A stretch of DNA of 64,000 nt from Bradyrhizobium monzae (GTDB taxonomy: Bacteria > Pseudomonadota > Alphaproteobacteria > Rhizobiales > Xanthobacteraceae): contig NZ_JAIRDQ010000011.1 in assembly GCF_021458635.1 (NCBI RefSeq), forward strand, positions 205,496 through 269,495, given 5' to 3'. The first letter of the stretch is position 1. The number at the start of each line of letters is the position of its first letter. The translations under genes and the position numbers were made by a program. Shown one piece after another: positions 8,540 through 17,197 of this stretch. Under the pieces are notes generated by a model, which saw nothing but the letters and a program-made list of their open reading frames with translations, searched no databases and was not told the DNA's origin.

Positions 8540-8911
8540 GTGCCTCGATCATTCCAGTCGCCAAAAGCCGCAAAATGCGGGAAATCGCGCCAAGCAGGGC
8601 TGAAAATCAGAACTATTCTTAATGAAATTATCGCGAGCGCGATGGAAATTAAGTGCTGCTTTCGAGCCTGAAAGGGAAAAGAAATTGCCGTCTGCGCGCC
8701 CTGGACAGCAGATCCGTTAATGATGCGACCATTTCCGCCGCGAATGCCGCTTTGACCGGCATCAATTGCATCCGGAACGAGGTTGATTATTGGTCTCAAT
8801 GGCGTAGATCACACACGCGAAATCCTCTGCCATGGCAATGGTGTCCGCCCCGTTTTCAGGGCCGGGCAACGCTTTTGCCCTAGAACCGCAATTATTCGGA
8901 ATATCGAAATC
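8540..8911. other. Divergent intergenic region between ATP-grasp gene and fpr
   Basis: A 372-nt stretch without a convincing gene. It is locally AT-richer around 8600-8670 and holds AGAACTATTCT (8609-8619), matching the AGAA-N3-TTCT core of rhizobial iron control elements. Promoters for both flanking genes must lie here; I see no clear -35/-10 pair. No RNA structure stands out. Confidence 0.5.
8609..8619. promoter_or_regulatory. Possible iron control element (Irr box) core
   Basis: AGAACTATTCT is AGAA-N3-TTCT, the core of the rhizobial ICE motif bound by Irr. The outer T/A flanks expected of a full ICE are only partly present. It sits 70 nt upstream of the ATP-grasp start and about 290 nt upstream of fpr. 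Confidence 0.3.
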
Positions 8912-9685
8912 ATGAGCGCGTTTTACCGAGAGAAGGTTCTTTCCGTCCAGCACTGGACCGACACGTTGTTCAGCTTCCGCGCCACGCGCGATAGCGGCTT
9001 CCGCTTCCAGAACGGCCAGTTCGCGATGATCGGCCTCGAGATCGAGGGCCGCCCGCTGCTGCGCGCCTACAGCATGGCCAGCGCCAATCACGAGGAAGAG
9101 CTCGAGTTCTTCTCGATCAAGGTGCAGGACGGTCCGCTGACCTCGCGCCTCCAGAAGATCAAGGAAGGCGACACCATTCTGGTCGGCCGCAAGGCGACCG
9201 GAACGCTGATCACCGACAACCTCATCCCCGGCAAGCGGCTGATGCTGCTCTCGACCGGCACCGGCCTCGCGCCGTTCGCCAGCCTGATCAAGGACCCCGA
9301 GGTCTATGACCAGTTCGAGAGCATCGTGCTGGTCCACGGCTGCCGTCAGGTCTCCGAGCTCGCCTATGGCGAGAAGCTGGTCGCGAATTTGCGTGAGGAC
9401 GAGCTGTTCGGCGAAATGCTCGCGGACAAGCTGATCTACTATCCGACCGTGACCCGCGAGCCGTTCCGCAATCGCGGCCGCATCACCGATCTCATCAGCT
9501 CCGAGCAGATCTTCAACGATATCGGGCAGTCGCCCCTCGACATCGCAACCGACCGCATCATGATGTGCGGCAGCCCCGCGATGCTCGAAGAGCTCAAGGT
9601 GATGTTCGAAGGCCGCGACTTCATCGAAGGCTCCGGCAACAAGCCCGGCCATTTCGTGATCGAGAAGGCGTTCGTCGAGCGGTAA
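8912..9685 (+). CDS. fpr: Ferredoxin--NADP+ reductase
   Basis: FAD enzyme of 257 aa that exchanges electrons between NADPH and ferredoxin/flavodoxin, with roles in redox supply and oxidative stress. ATG 8912-8914 gives MSAFYREKVLSVQHWTDTLFSF, the usual N-terminus of the bacterial subclass; the frame is open 43 codons further upstream but that part lacks family character. FAD motif RAYSMAS (about residues 52-58), NADP-binding STGTGLAPFASLIKDPE near 113-129, MMCGSPAMLEEL near 222, and the C-terminal FVIEKAFVER all match. It is monocistronic, followed by a short GC hairpin. Confidence 0.95.
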   Translation: MSAFYREKVLSVQHWTDTLFSFRATRDSGFRFQNGQFAMIGLEIEGRPLLRAYSMASANHEEELEFFSIKVQDGPLTSRLQKIKEGDTILVGRKATGTLITDNLIPGKRLMLLSTGTGLAPFASLIKDPEVYDQFESIVLVHGCRQVSELAYGEKLVANLREDELFGEMLADKLIYYPTVTREPFRNRGRITDLISSEQIFNDIGQSPLDIATDRIMMCGSPAMLEELKVMFEGRDFIEGSGNKPGHFVIEKAFVER

Positions 9686-9722
9686 GCGCAGCTCGCCGAA
9701 CCCCTCCCTGGGATTTATGGGT

Positions 9723-9738
9723 CCCGGCGTTCGCCGGG
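9723..9738. repeat. Short GC-rich hairpin of the GTCCCGGCGTTCGCCGGG type
   Basis: CCCGGCG (9723-9729) and CGCCGGG (9732-9738) form a tight stem-loop with a 2-nt loop, 38 nt after the fpr stop. It belongs to a common intergenic repeat type. With no T-run it is only a possible transcript end. Confidence 0.5.
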
Positions 9739-9903
9739 GCGACAGCTGAATGTGTGCCTGGCATCTTGCCCCACACCCACATCGTCCCTCACCATCCTCC
9801 CCCGACTTTGTTATTGGCGTCGCCCGCGCGCGCCTTGTTATAAGCTCGCGCTGAAATCTCGCAGCGATGTTGCGATGCGAGAAGTGGGGGAGCTGCGCAC
9901 GCC

Positions 9904-10782
9904 TTGTCCGGGATCGACCATGGTGGTCCGCCGAGACCGACCGCCTATGTGCTGGCGGGCGGCGGCAGTTTCGGGGCGATCCAGGTCGGCATGATGCATG
10001 CGCTGGCCAAGCACGGGGTCGTCGCCGATCTCGTGGTCGGCTCCAGCGTCGGCGCGATCAACGGCGCCTATTATGCCGGTGATCCCTCGCTCAAGGGCGT
10101 GCTCGGGCTCGAAGCGATCTGGCGCAGCCTGAAACGTCAGGATGTCTTTCCGGTCACATGGCGCACCCTGCTCGGCTTCATGTGGCGGCGCGACTTTCTG
10201 ATTCCCCATGACGGCATCCGCAGATTGATCGAGGATCATCTGCCGTATCTCAACCTGGAGCAGGCCCGGCTCCCGGTGCACATCGTTACCACCGATTTCG
10301 TGTCCGGCGAGAGCGTGGTGCTGTCTGATGGCCCGGTGGTCGAGGCGGTCCTGGCGTCCACTGCGATTCCCGGCGCCTTCACGCCGATCCACTACCGAAA
10401 TCTTTTTCTCGCCGACGGGGCGATCTCCTCCAACACGCCGGTCCGGATCGCGGTGAAGAAGGGCGCAAAGCGGTTGATTGTGCTGCCGGCAGGGCACGCC
10501 TGCGCGGTCGCAAGCCCGCCGGTCGGCGCGGTCGCCAACGCCCTGCACGCCTTGACGCTGCTGACCGCGCGGCAATTGGTGGCCGAGCTCGAAGCGCTCG
10601 CCCCCGATATCGAATATGTCGTGGTGCCGCCGCTCTGCCCGATGGTCGGGTCACCTTACGATTTCTCGCGCACCGGCGAACACATCGATCGTGCGATCGA
10701 GAGCACTGCCGAATGGCTGGCCCAGGGCGGCCTCGAGCGGCACGGCGTGATTCCGCACGAGGCGCAGCTGCATGGCCATTGA
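9904..10782 (+). CDS. Patatin-like phospholipase
   Basis: Cytosolic serine lipase/acyl hydrolase of 292 aa with a Ser-Asp dyad. Visible motifs are the oxyanion loop LAGGGSFGAIQVGMM (residues 17-31), nucleophile elbow GSSVGAIN (about 45-52, GxSxG) and the catalytic aspartate in LADGAISSNTP near 175. The reading frame has no ATG before the glycine-rich loop. TTG at 9904-9906 is the best start, with GGGGGAG 11 nt upstream. An ATG at 9920 is in another frame. It is single-gene in context. The substrate may be phospholipid or a short-chain ester; not determinable here. Confidence 0.85.
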   Translation: MSGIDHGGPPRPTAYVLAGGGSFGAIQVGMMHALAKHGVVADLVVGSSVGAINGAYYAGDPSLKGVLGLEAIWRSLKRQDVFPVTWRTLLGFMWRRDFLIPHDGIRRLIEDHLPYLNLEQARLPVHIVTTDFVSGESVVLSDGPVVEAVLASTAIPGAFTPIHYRNLFLADGAISSNTPVRIAVKKGAKRLIVLPAGHACAVASPPVGAVANALHALTLLTARQLVAELEALAPDIEYVVVPPLCPMVGSPYDFSRTGEHIDRAIESTAEWLAQGGLERHGVIPHEAQLHGH

Positions 10783-10953
10783 GTTGGTCACCGATTTGTC
10801 ATGTCATTGAATCTATTGCAGTGCAAAAGCCCGCACCGGGACGGATTGATCTGAAGCGTGCGGATTCGGTAGCCTCAAGACAGGTCCGCGTCATATCCAT
10901 AGACGCGGCGCGGGCGTATGATACCCCGTCATGCTGACGAGAGGGACGTGGTC

Positions 10954-12621
10954 GTGGCCAACGAGAACAAGACGCAAGCTTCGCCCGAAGGCCTGATGGA
11001 AACCCTGCTGCTTCCATTCTCGCCGCGTTTCATCATCCTGACGATCTGCGCGGTCGTCACCGCGCTGTTGATCGGCATCGGCATCGCCGACCGCAAGATA
11101 TTCGACATCCTGCTGATCCCGATCTGCATCTTCGGCGCCCTGACACTGCTCGGCGTCCGCGATCTCATGCAGAAGGGCCATGCGGTTCTGCGCAACTACC
11201 CGATCTCGGCGCATATCCGCTTCCTGCTCGAAGAGATCAGGCCGGAGATGCGGCAGTATTTCTTCGAGAGCGAGAAGGACGGCATGCCGTTCTCGCGCGA
11301 CATCCGCGCGGTGGTTTATCAGCGCGCCAAGATGCAGCTCGACAAGCGTCCGTTCGGCACCCAGGAAGACGTCTATCGCGGCGGGTATGAGTGGATGCAT
11401 CACTCGGTGTCGCCGCAGGCGCATGCCGAGGAGAAGTTTCGCGTCACCATCGGCGGGCCGGATTGCGCAAAGCCCTATTCGGCCTCGGTGTTCAACATCT
11501 CGGCGATGAGTTTTGGCGCGCTCAGCCCGAACGCGGTGCGCGCGCTCAATGCCGGCGCGAAGAAGGGCGGCTTCGCCCATGACACCGGCGAGGGCGGCTT
11601 CAGCCCCTATCACGCCGAGATGGGCGGCGACATCATCTGGGAAATCGGCTCGGGCTATTTCGGCTGCCGTCATCTCGACGGCAGCTTCGATCCCGAAGCG
11701 TTTGCGCGCGTCGCGAGCCAGGACCAGATCAAGATGGTCGAGCTCAAGATCAGCCAGGGCGCCAAGCCCGGCCATGGCGGCGTGCTGCCGGCGGCGAAGG
11801 TCTCGGAAGAGATCTCGAAAATCCGCGGCGTCTCGATGGGCGAGGACTGCATCTCGCCGGCCTCGCACCGCGCCTTCTCGACGCCTGTTGGCATGATGCA
11901 ATTCATCGCCGAGATGCGAAGACTCTCCGGCGGCAAGCCGGCCGGCTTCAAGCTCTGCATCGGCCACCCCTGGGAGTTTCTGGCGATCTGCAAGGCGATG
12001 CTGGAGACCGGCATCTATCCCGACTTCATCGTCGTCGATGGCAACGAGGGCGGCACCGGTGCCGCCCCGCTGGAGTTCATGGACCATCTGGGCATGCCGA
12101 TGCGCGAGGGCGTCAATTTCGTCCACAACGCGCTGCTCGGCATCAATGCCCGCGACCGCATCAAGATCGGCGCGTCGGGCAAGATCGCCACCGCCTTCGA
12201 CATGGCGCGCGCGATGGCGATCGGCGCCGACTGGTGCAATTCGGCGCGCGGCTTCATGTTCTCGCTCGGCTGCATTCAGTCGCTGAGCTGCCACACCGAT
12301 CGCTGCCCGACCGGCGTTGCGACGCAGGATCCGACACGGGCGCGTGCACTCTACGTGCCACTCAAGATCGACCGCGTGCACAATTATCACCACGCCACGC
12401 TGCACTCGCTGACCGAGCTCATCGCCGCGGCCGGCCTGACCCATCCGCAGCAGCTGCGCCCGGTCCATTTCAGCCAGCGGACCTCGACGACCAACGTGCA
12501 GTCCTTCGCGCAGCTTTATCCGGCGCTGCGCCCGGGCGAGTTGCTCGAAGGCACGGAAGATCCACGGTTCCGCGACGCCTGGCGGATGGCGCGGACGGAT
12601 TCGTTTCAGCCGGCTCTTTAG
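10954..12621 (+). CDS. FMN-binding glutamate synthase family protein
   Basis: Membrane-associated protein of about 555 aa with the central FMN-binding domain of glutamate synthase (GltS/GOGAT large-subunit TIM barrel). Two hydrophobic segments (FIILTICAVVTALLIGIGIA and the next stretch) lie at the N-terminus. The barrel shows SAMSFGALSPNAVRALNAGAKKGGFAHDTGEGG, KPGHGGVLPAAK, DGNEGGTGAAPLEFMDHLGMP and a Cys cluster in LGCIQSLSCHTDRCPTGVATQDP that fits the 3Fe-4S ligands of GltB. The amidotransferase domain is absent. Start chosen as GTG 10954, 8 nt after AGAGGG; GTG 10948 and ATG 10918 are alternatives. True physiological reaction unknown. Confidence 0.88.
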   Translation: MANENKTQASPEGLMETLLLPFSPRFIILTICAVVTALLIGIGIADRKIFDILLIPICIFGALTLLGVRDLMQKGHAVLRNYPISAHIRFLLEEIRPEMRQYFFESEKDGMPFSRDIRAVVYQRAKMQLDKRPFGTQEDVYRGGYEWMHHSVSPQAHAEEKFRVTIGGPDCAKPYSASVFNISAMSFGALSPNAVRALNAGAKKGGFAHDTGEGGFSPYHAEMGGDIIWEIGSGYFGCRHLDGSFDPEAFARVASQDQIKMVELKISQGAKPGHGGVLPAAKVSEEISKIRGVSMGEDCISPASHRAFSTPVGMMQFIAEMRRLSGGKPAGFKLCIGHPWEFLAICKAMLETGIYPDFIVVDGNEGGTGAAPLEFMDHLGMPMREGVNFVHNALLGINARDRIKIGASGKIATAFDMARAMAIGADWCNSARGFMFSLGCIQSLSCHTDRCPTGVATQDPTRARALYVPLKIDRVHNYHHATLHSLTELIAAAGLTHPQQLRPVHFSQRTSTTNVQSFAQLYPALRPGELLEGTEDPRFRDAWRMARTDSFQPAL

Positions 12622-12727
12622 AGCGGGCGATCCACCGCATGATACCGCCGCGCTCCGACACGGCCCAAATTCGCCGCGAGCGGTTGTATCTTAACCTCTC
12701 TGTCAGCTTCGGGTGTAAATTGGCCCG

Positions 12728-12970
12728 ATGGACGACGAACGACGCAACAAGGCCAGGCATCGCGTATTGAAAGCCGGAACCATCGAGTTCGGCGGCGGTG
12801 CGATCGACTGCACCGTCCGCAATTTCTCCGACACCGGTGCGGCCCTCGACGTCACCAGTCCGGTCGGCATTCCCGAGCACTTTACCCTGTCCATCAAGGC
12901 GGACGGCGCGCATCTCGCCTGCACGGTGGTGTGGCGCAAGGAAAAGCGGATCGGGGTGCGGTTCGGGTGA
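12728..12970 (+). CDS. PilZ domain protein (single domain)
   Basis: An 80-aa protein that is essentially one PilZ domain. The c-di-GMP-binding signature is present: the RxxxR-type arginine pair in RNKARHRVLKAG (residues 5-16) and (D/N)xSxxG as NFSDTGAAL (about 36-44). It probably acts as a small c-di-GMP receptor in the cytosol, controlling motility or exopolysaccharide, but a partner cannot be named. It is monocistronic and convergent with the CorC-type gene 16 nt away. Confidence 0.85.
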   Translation: MDDERRNKARHRVLKAGTIEFGGGAIDCTVRNFSDTGAALDVTSPVGIPEHFTLSIKADGAHLACTVVWRKEKRIGVRFG

Positions 12971-12986
12971 GGGCGTGGCGCGAGGC

Positions 12987-14285
12987 TCACCCCGTCTCGA
13001 CTTCACCGAGCCTGCTCGCCAGAATCTTGTCGATCCTCCTGCCGTCAAGATCGACCACCTCGATATGCCAGCCGCTAAGGTCAAACGCGTCGCCGACATT
13101 GGGCAGCACGTTGAATTGCTGCAGGACGAGGCCGGCCACCGTGTTGTAGCGATGATGCGGCGGCAGCTCGATGCCGAGGAGTTCGCCGAACTCGTCGACC
13201 GGCATCCAGCCTGAGACGAGCAGCGACGAGTCCGCGCGCCTGACGTAAGCCGGCTCCGGCGGTCCTTCCTCGGAATGGAAGGCGCCGACGATCGATTCCA
13301 GGATATCGGCGGCCGTGACCACGCCTTCGAAGGCGCCGTATTCGTCGTAGACGAAACCGACATGAACCGGCGCAGCCCTCAGAATTGCCAGCACATCGCG
13401 GGCATCGGCCGACGCGGGAATGCTTGGCGCTTCCCGGACGAGCGTCCGCAGATTCGGCGTGCGTTCGTTCATGTACGCGACCAGCAGGTCCTTCGCCTGA
13501 AGCACGCCGATGGGCGCGTCGCGATCACCGTCAGAAACGGGAAAGCGCGAATGCGGGCTCTTTGCGATGATCGCCTGAATTGCTTCCGGAGCATCATTCA
13601 GGTCGATCTCGTCGACCTCCGTGCGCGGCGTCATGACCGCGCCGACCGGGCGGTCGCCGAGCCGCATCACGCCGGCGATCATCTCCTTCTCGCCGGGCTC
13701 GAGCACGCCCGCGTTCTCGGCCTCGTTGACGAGGTGGTGGATCTCGTCCTCCGACACCTTCTCCTCGGCCTTGCCGCCGCGGCCGAGCAGCGTGAGGATC
13801 AGCTTGCCGGAGAGGTCGAGCAGAAACACGAGCGGCAGCGAGACGCGTGCCAGCACATGCATCGCGGGTGCGACCTTCACCGCGATGCTTTCGGGGTCGC
13901 GCAGCGCCACCTGCTTCGGCACGAGCTCGCCGACGATCAGGGTCGCATAGGTGATGATGGTGACGACGATGCCGACGCCGAGGATGTCGGCAATGCCGGC
14001 CGATACGCCAAGCTCGACCAGCCATTGCGTCAGCCGCTGCCCGAGCGTCGCGCCGGAGAATGCGCCCGAGAGCACGCCGACCAGCGTGATGCCGATCTGC
14101 ACCGTCGAGAGAAACTTTCCGGGATCGGCGGCAAGCCGCAGCGCGCGCTCGGCGCCGCGCACGCCCTTGGCGGCCAGCAGCGACAGCCGCGCCGGGCGCG
14201 ATGAGACCACGGCGAGCTCCGACATGGACAGCAGGCCGTTGATGACGATCAGGACGACGACGATGATGAGTTCGACAGACAACAT
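12987..14285 (-). CDS. DUF21/CBS/CorC-HlyC domain membrane protein (hemolysin family)
   Basis: A 432-aa inner-membrane protein of the CNNM/CorB type. An N-terminal DUF21 domain with about four membrane helices (ELIIVVVLIVINGLLSMSELAVVSS at the start) is followed by a CBS pair (DRPVGAVMTPRTEVDEIDLND at about 205-225, then a second copy near 270) and a CorC/HlyC transporter-associated domain (YVRRADSSLLVSGWMPVDEFGELLGI). Family members are linked to Mg2+/Co2+ efflux or membrane integrity, despite the historical hemolysin name. ATG 14283-14285 (MLSVELI) is the most likely start; a TTG 9 nt upstream is possible. No clear Shine-Dalgarno is visible. Confidence 0.9.
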   Translation of the reverse strand: MLSVELIIVVVLIVINGLLSMSELAVVSSRPARLSLLAAKGVRGAERALRLAADPGKFLSTVQIGITLVGVLSGAFSGATLGQRLTQWLVELGVSAGIADILGVGIVVTIITYATLIVGELVPKQVALRDPESIAVKVAPAMHVLARVSLPLVFLLDLSGKLILTLLGRGGKAEEKVSEDEIHHLVNEAENAGVLEPGEKEMIAGVMRLGDRPVGAVMTPRTEVDEIDLNDAPEAIQAIIAKSPHSRFPVSDGDRDAPIGVLQAKDLLVAYMNERTPNLRTLVREAPSIPASADARDVLAILRAAPVHVGFVYDEYGAFEGVVTAADILESIVGAFHSEEGPPEPAYVRRADSSLLVSGWMPVDEFGELLGIELPPHHRYNTVAGLVLQQFNVLPNVGDAFDLSGWHIEVVDLDGRRIDKILASRLGEVETG

Positions 14286-14409
14286 TGTGCGCAAGGGGAA
14301 GGAAAATCAGCCCGGCGGACGCCGGACCAAGCCCCTTATATATGAAGGCGCTGCGCGGTTTGCCCGGTTCCGACCAAATTGTCGCACCGGGCTGAATGGG
14401 TCTGCGGGC

Positions 14410-16461
14410 TCAGAACTCGGCGTGCAGGCGGCCCGAGAAGATCGAGACCGGGCCGCGGTCTGCGTTGTAGGCGGGATTGACGACGAGCTGATAGTCCGCC
14501 GTCATCGTTACGCCCTTGATCACCGAATAGGCGTAGTAGGCTTCGAGAATACGTTCGGTGCGATAGTTGAGCTGGCCGTCGCCGATCAGCAGGCCGATGC
14601 CGCCCGCGGCAAGGAAAGCGCGATGCGCATCCGACAGGCCGTTGATGGCGCCGCCGATGCCGATTGTATCGTCCGGACGTCCCCAGCAGCTGCCCTTGAT
14701 CGACAGGCCGCCTGAGATGCTGCGGTCGATATCGGTGAAGGAGAGAATCTGGTTCTGGCCGTCGTTCCAGCTCGCGCGCGCGAACAGGCCGACGTCCTTG
14801 ACGATCTGCTGCTCGAGATTGACGTAGAAGCCGTATTTGGAGCGCGTGCGCTGGTTCGCGGTCGCGATGTCGTTGATGTCGAGTGCGGGGTTGGCGGCCG
14901 CCTGCGCAACGACGTCATTGTAGTTCGCGGTGTTGCCGCTGTTGGCGAAGACGCCGACGCGCAACTTGCCGGGCTGCTCGAAGATCGAATGACGCTCCTC
15001 GAACTCGACGACGGTGCCGCCGGTCTTGAAGGTCAGCACGTCGCTGTTTGGCGCGGCCGGCACCTGGAACAGGCCGGCGCGGATTGCCCAGTCCTTGCGG
15101 TTGAGCTCGACCACGGCGCCGCGAGTATAGCCGGGCAGGTCGGCCGGGAAGTCGTAGGCGGCCGACGACCACATCGCCCAATTCATGAAATCGGCGCGCG
15201 GGTCTTTTGCATAGGAGTTGCCGTCGAAGAAATCGCCGACGGCGAAGCGGCCGACGATCAGCGTGACGCGGTCGACATCGCGCTTGCCCACGAGCTGGTT
15301 CGGCGCGTCATCGACCGCTTCCTGCTCGCCGCCGAGCCCGAACGTCTGCTTGAAGTAATAGCGCTGCGCGCGGATTTTTGGGAATGGCGCGCCGGCCTTC
15401 TGCGCTTCGCCGTTGGAGAAGCCGGCAAGTCCGAGCGTGCCGTTGAGGCCAAAACCCTGCGCGAGCTCGGGATTGAAATAGAATTCGCCGCCGTCCCAAA
15501 GTCGCGCGCCCATAAACGCCGTCGTCGTCCACGTCGCCTGGAACTGGCCGCCACCGGGAAGACTCTGCGGGCTCGCATAGGGCGAATGGATCGGCCCATA
15601 GCCTTGCGGCAGCACGGTGGTCTGGACGTGGACGTTCCAGTCGTTGGATTCAGGCAGCTTGGTCTTGCCGTCGACCGCCGGCATCCACGGCGTGTCGCCG
15701 AACTGGTAGTTCAGGCCGAGCTTGAACAGATGAATGCGTGGATCGACGTTGACGCTGCCGGGTCCAAAGCCGCCGAGATCGTAAGTCTTGCGGGAGAGGT
15801 CGACATATTCGTATTCGGCCTTCGCGGTCCAATTGCCGCTGACGGCGTATTCGAGACCGAGGCCCGCAGTCCATCCGGCCTGGTAGTGGCCAACCGGGAA
15901 GAGCGGTGTGACACCGTCGGCATCATTGACGTTGATATGCGTGTGTCCCCAGGCGAAGCCGCCGGTGACGTAAGGCATGAACCGGTCGAAGGCATAACCG
16001 ACGCGGCCGCGCACCGTGCCGATGTAATCGATCGTGGTGTTGAAGGGCACCGGCGAACGCCCGAGTGCCGGACCGTCAGTCGGACTCGTGAACGTCGAAT
16101 CCGCCTCGATGCCGAGCACGACGCGGTTGGCGAGCTGGCGGTTGTAGCCGAGCTGATAGCCGCCGCTGAGCCCGGTTGCGCTGTGGGGCAGCACGACGCC
16201 TTGCTCGGGCAACGGATTGGTGCCGGGTCCGAAGCTCGCGTCGCCGTAGCCGAAGTGACCGCCGACATAGAAGCCGGTCCACTCGTAGACGGTCTTCGCA
16301 GCACGCGCCTTCAGCGGCAGGTCGGCGGCGACGCCGGCCGCCGGCAGCACGAGCAGGCCCGAGGCAAGCGCCGCGGCTGACCGAAGATAGCGATGTCGGT
16401 GACCTCTCAACGTCAAAACTACGCCCCCAAGACGCGACCGTGCCCCAACCGCGCCCGACAT
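14410..16461 (-). CDS. Fusion of an 8-stranded opacity-type outer membrane barrel and an OprB-type carbohydrate porin
   Basis: A 683-aa exported outer-membrane protein. A long N-terminus with a hydrophobic stretch (ALASGLLVLPAAGVA, about 32-46) ends near ADLPLKA. Residues from about 55 to 255 look like a rhizobial Omp25/opacity barrel: YEWTGFYVGGHFGYG, GLSGGYQLGYNRQLANRVVLGIEAD, PYVTGGFAWGHTHI, and the closing strand LFKLGLNYQFGD. Residues from about 270 to the C-terminus match OprB carbohydrate porins: GEFYFNPELAQGFGLNGTLGLAGFSNGEAQKAG, then FGLGGEQEAVDDAPNQLVGKRDVDRVTLIVGRFAVGDFFD, ending in LHAEF with terminal Phe. Each part alone would be a complete protein. The ATG at 16459-16461 follows GGCAGGG; a shorter start is possible. 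Confidence 0.85.
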   Translation of the reverse strand: MSGAVGARSRLGGVVLTLRGHRHRYLRSAAALASGLLVLPAAGVAADLPLKARAAKTVYEWTGFYVGGHFGYGDASFGPGTNPLPEQGVVLPHSATGLSGGYQLGYNRQLANRVVLGIEADSTFTSPTDGPALGRSPVPFNTTIDYIGTVRGRVGYAFDRFMPYVTGGFAWGHTHINVNDADGVTPLFPVGHYQAGWTAGLGLEYAVSGNWTAKAEYEYVDLSRKTYDLGGFGPGSVNVDPRIHLFKLGLNYQFGDTPWMPAVDGKTKLPESNDWNVHVQTTVLPQGYGPIHSPYASPQSLPGGGQFQATWTTTAFMGARLWDGGEFYFNPELAQGFGLNGTLGLAGFSNGEAQKAGAPFPKIRAQRYYFKQTFGLGGEQEAVDDAPNQLVGKRDVDRVTLIVGRFAVGDFFDGNSYAKDPRADFMNWAMWSSAAYDFPADLPGYTRGAVVELNRKDWAIRAGLFQVPAAPNSDVLTFKTGGTVVEFEERHSIFEQPGKLRVGVFANSGNTANYNDVVAQAAANPALDINDIATANQRTRSKYGFYVNLEQQIVKDVGLFARASWNDGQNQILSFTDIDRSISGGLSIKGSCWGRPDDTIGIGGAINGLSDAHRAFLAAGGIGLLIGDGQLNYRTERILEAYYAYSVIKGVTMTADYQLVVNPAYNADRGPVSIFSGRLHAEF

Positions 16462-16797
16462 CCCTGCCGATTCGCGGTGCTCCTGTCATCAGGGTCTTGG
16501 CTGTTCACGCGACCGGACGAGACGGGCTCGTTGCGATGCGTTTCACCCCAAGGTCTTGCCAAGTCCCTGCGCTTGTTGCGAACCTTATTGCTAATAATTC
16601 GCAATAGCAACTAGTGCAGAATGTCGCAGGCGATGGTTCGCACCGTTATGTGACGGGACTGCAACAATTTCCGGTCTCCAAAAACGGATGACCCCGCCCG
16701 GGGGGACAGCCGGGCGGGGTCGGGGGCACGACACGGGGTGGATGAGGCGCCCGTGTCGGACGCAGGATCCACGTAAGATCGGCCTCAGGACCTCAAA
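16462..16797. other. Intergenic region between porin and small secreted gene
   Basis: A 336-nt stretch with no convincing gene. It must contain the promoter of the minus-strand porin (left part, relatively AT-rich around 16570-16620) and holds the terminator hairpin of the next minus-strand gene at 16690-16721. Confidence 0.5.
16690..16721 (-). terminator. Strong hairpin, likely Rho-independent terminator of the 16798-17058 gene
   Basis: GACCCCGCCCGG (16690-16701) and CCGGGCGGGGTC (16710-16721) are perfect 12-bp arms with an 8-nt loop. Reading the minus strand, the stem is followed by CATCCGTTTTT, a short delayed U-tract. It lies 76 nt downstream of the gene's stop. Confidence 0.65.
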
Positions 16798-17058
16798 TCA
16801 GTAGCAAGTGCGAACGCTGCCGACGTACTGGCCGAAGGCGTTGTAGCGGGGGGACCAGCCGCAGCGGTGATAGCCGTAATAGGGGTCATTGCTGGCGGCG
16901 ATCGCGGTGCCGACGACGGCGGCGGTCGCGATGCCCAGGCCGACACCGACGCCCCAGCCGAGCGGCTTGGCCTGGGCCGTCGACGTGGTAGATGCGACGC
17001 CTGCGGTGACGGTGAGGGCAGCGAGAGCGAGTGCGGCAATCCTGGTCTTGATCGACAT
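16798..17058 (-). CDS. Small exported glycine-rich protein
   Basis: An 86-aa protein of unknown function. ATG 17056-17058 (MSIKTRIAALALAALTVTAG) has GGAG 6 nt upstream; an in-frame ATG 12 nt earlier lacks this. Signal peptide with cleavage after STAQA at about residue 30, then LGWGVGVGLGIATAAVVGTAIAA, a glycine/alanine segment long enough to enter a membrane, and a short tail with YYGYHRCGWSPRYNAFGQYVGSVRTCY, where two Cys may pair. Short exported proteins of this design are common in rhizobia. A strong terminator follows. Confidence 0.72.
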   Translation of the reverse strand: MSIKTRIAALALAALTVTAGVASTTSTAQAKPLGWGVGVGLGIATAAVVGTAIAASNDPYYGYHRCGWSPRYNAFGQYVGSVRTCY

Positions 17059-17197
17059 GTGAAACTCCATCCGGGTTGAGACGGTCCGTTGTGGTCCGCG
17101 TGCCCAATTGGACGGAGGCTTGCCGAAACCGGTTCGAAAGCGCCTCGGGAGGCCTGAGAACCCGGCTCTTTCCCGAATAATTTCAAATGGCTACGTG

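Noticed and set aside
10891..12468. A 525-aa minus-strand open frame
   Set aside because: It is antisense to the GltS-like gene with intact FMN-domain motifs; no family features of its own.
14989..16380. A 463-aa plus-strand frame within the porin
   Set aside because: It is antisense to the porin barrels and has no recognisable domain.
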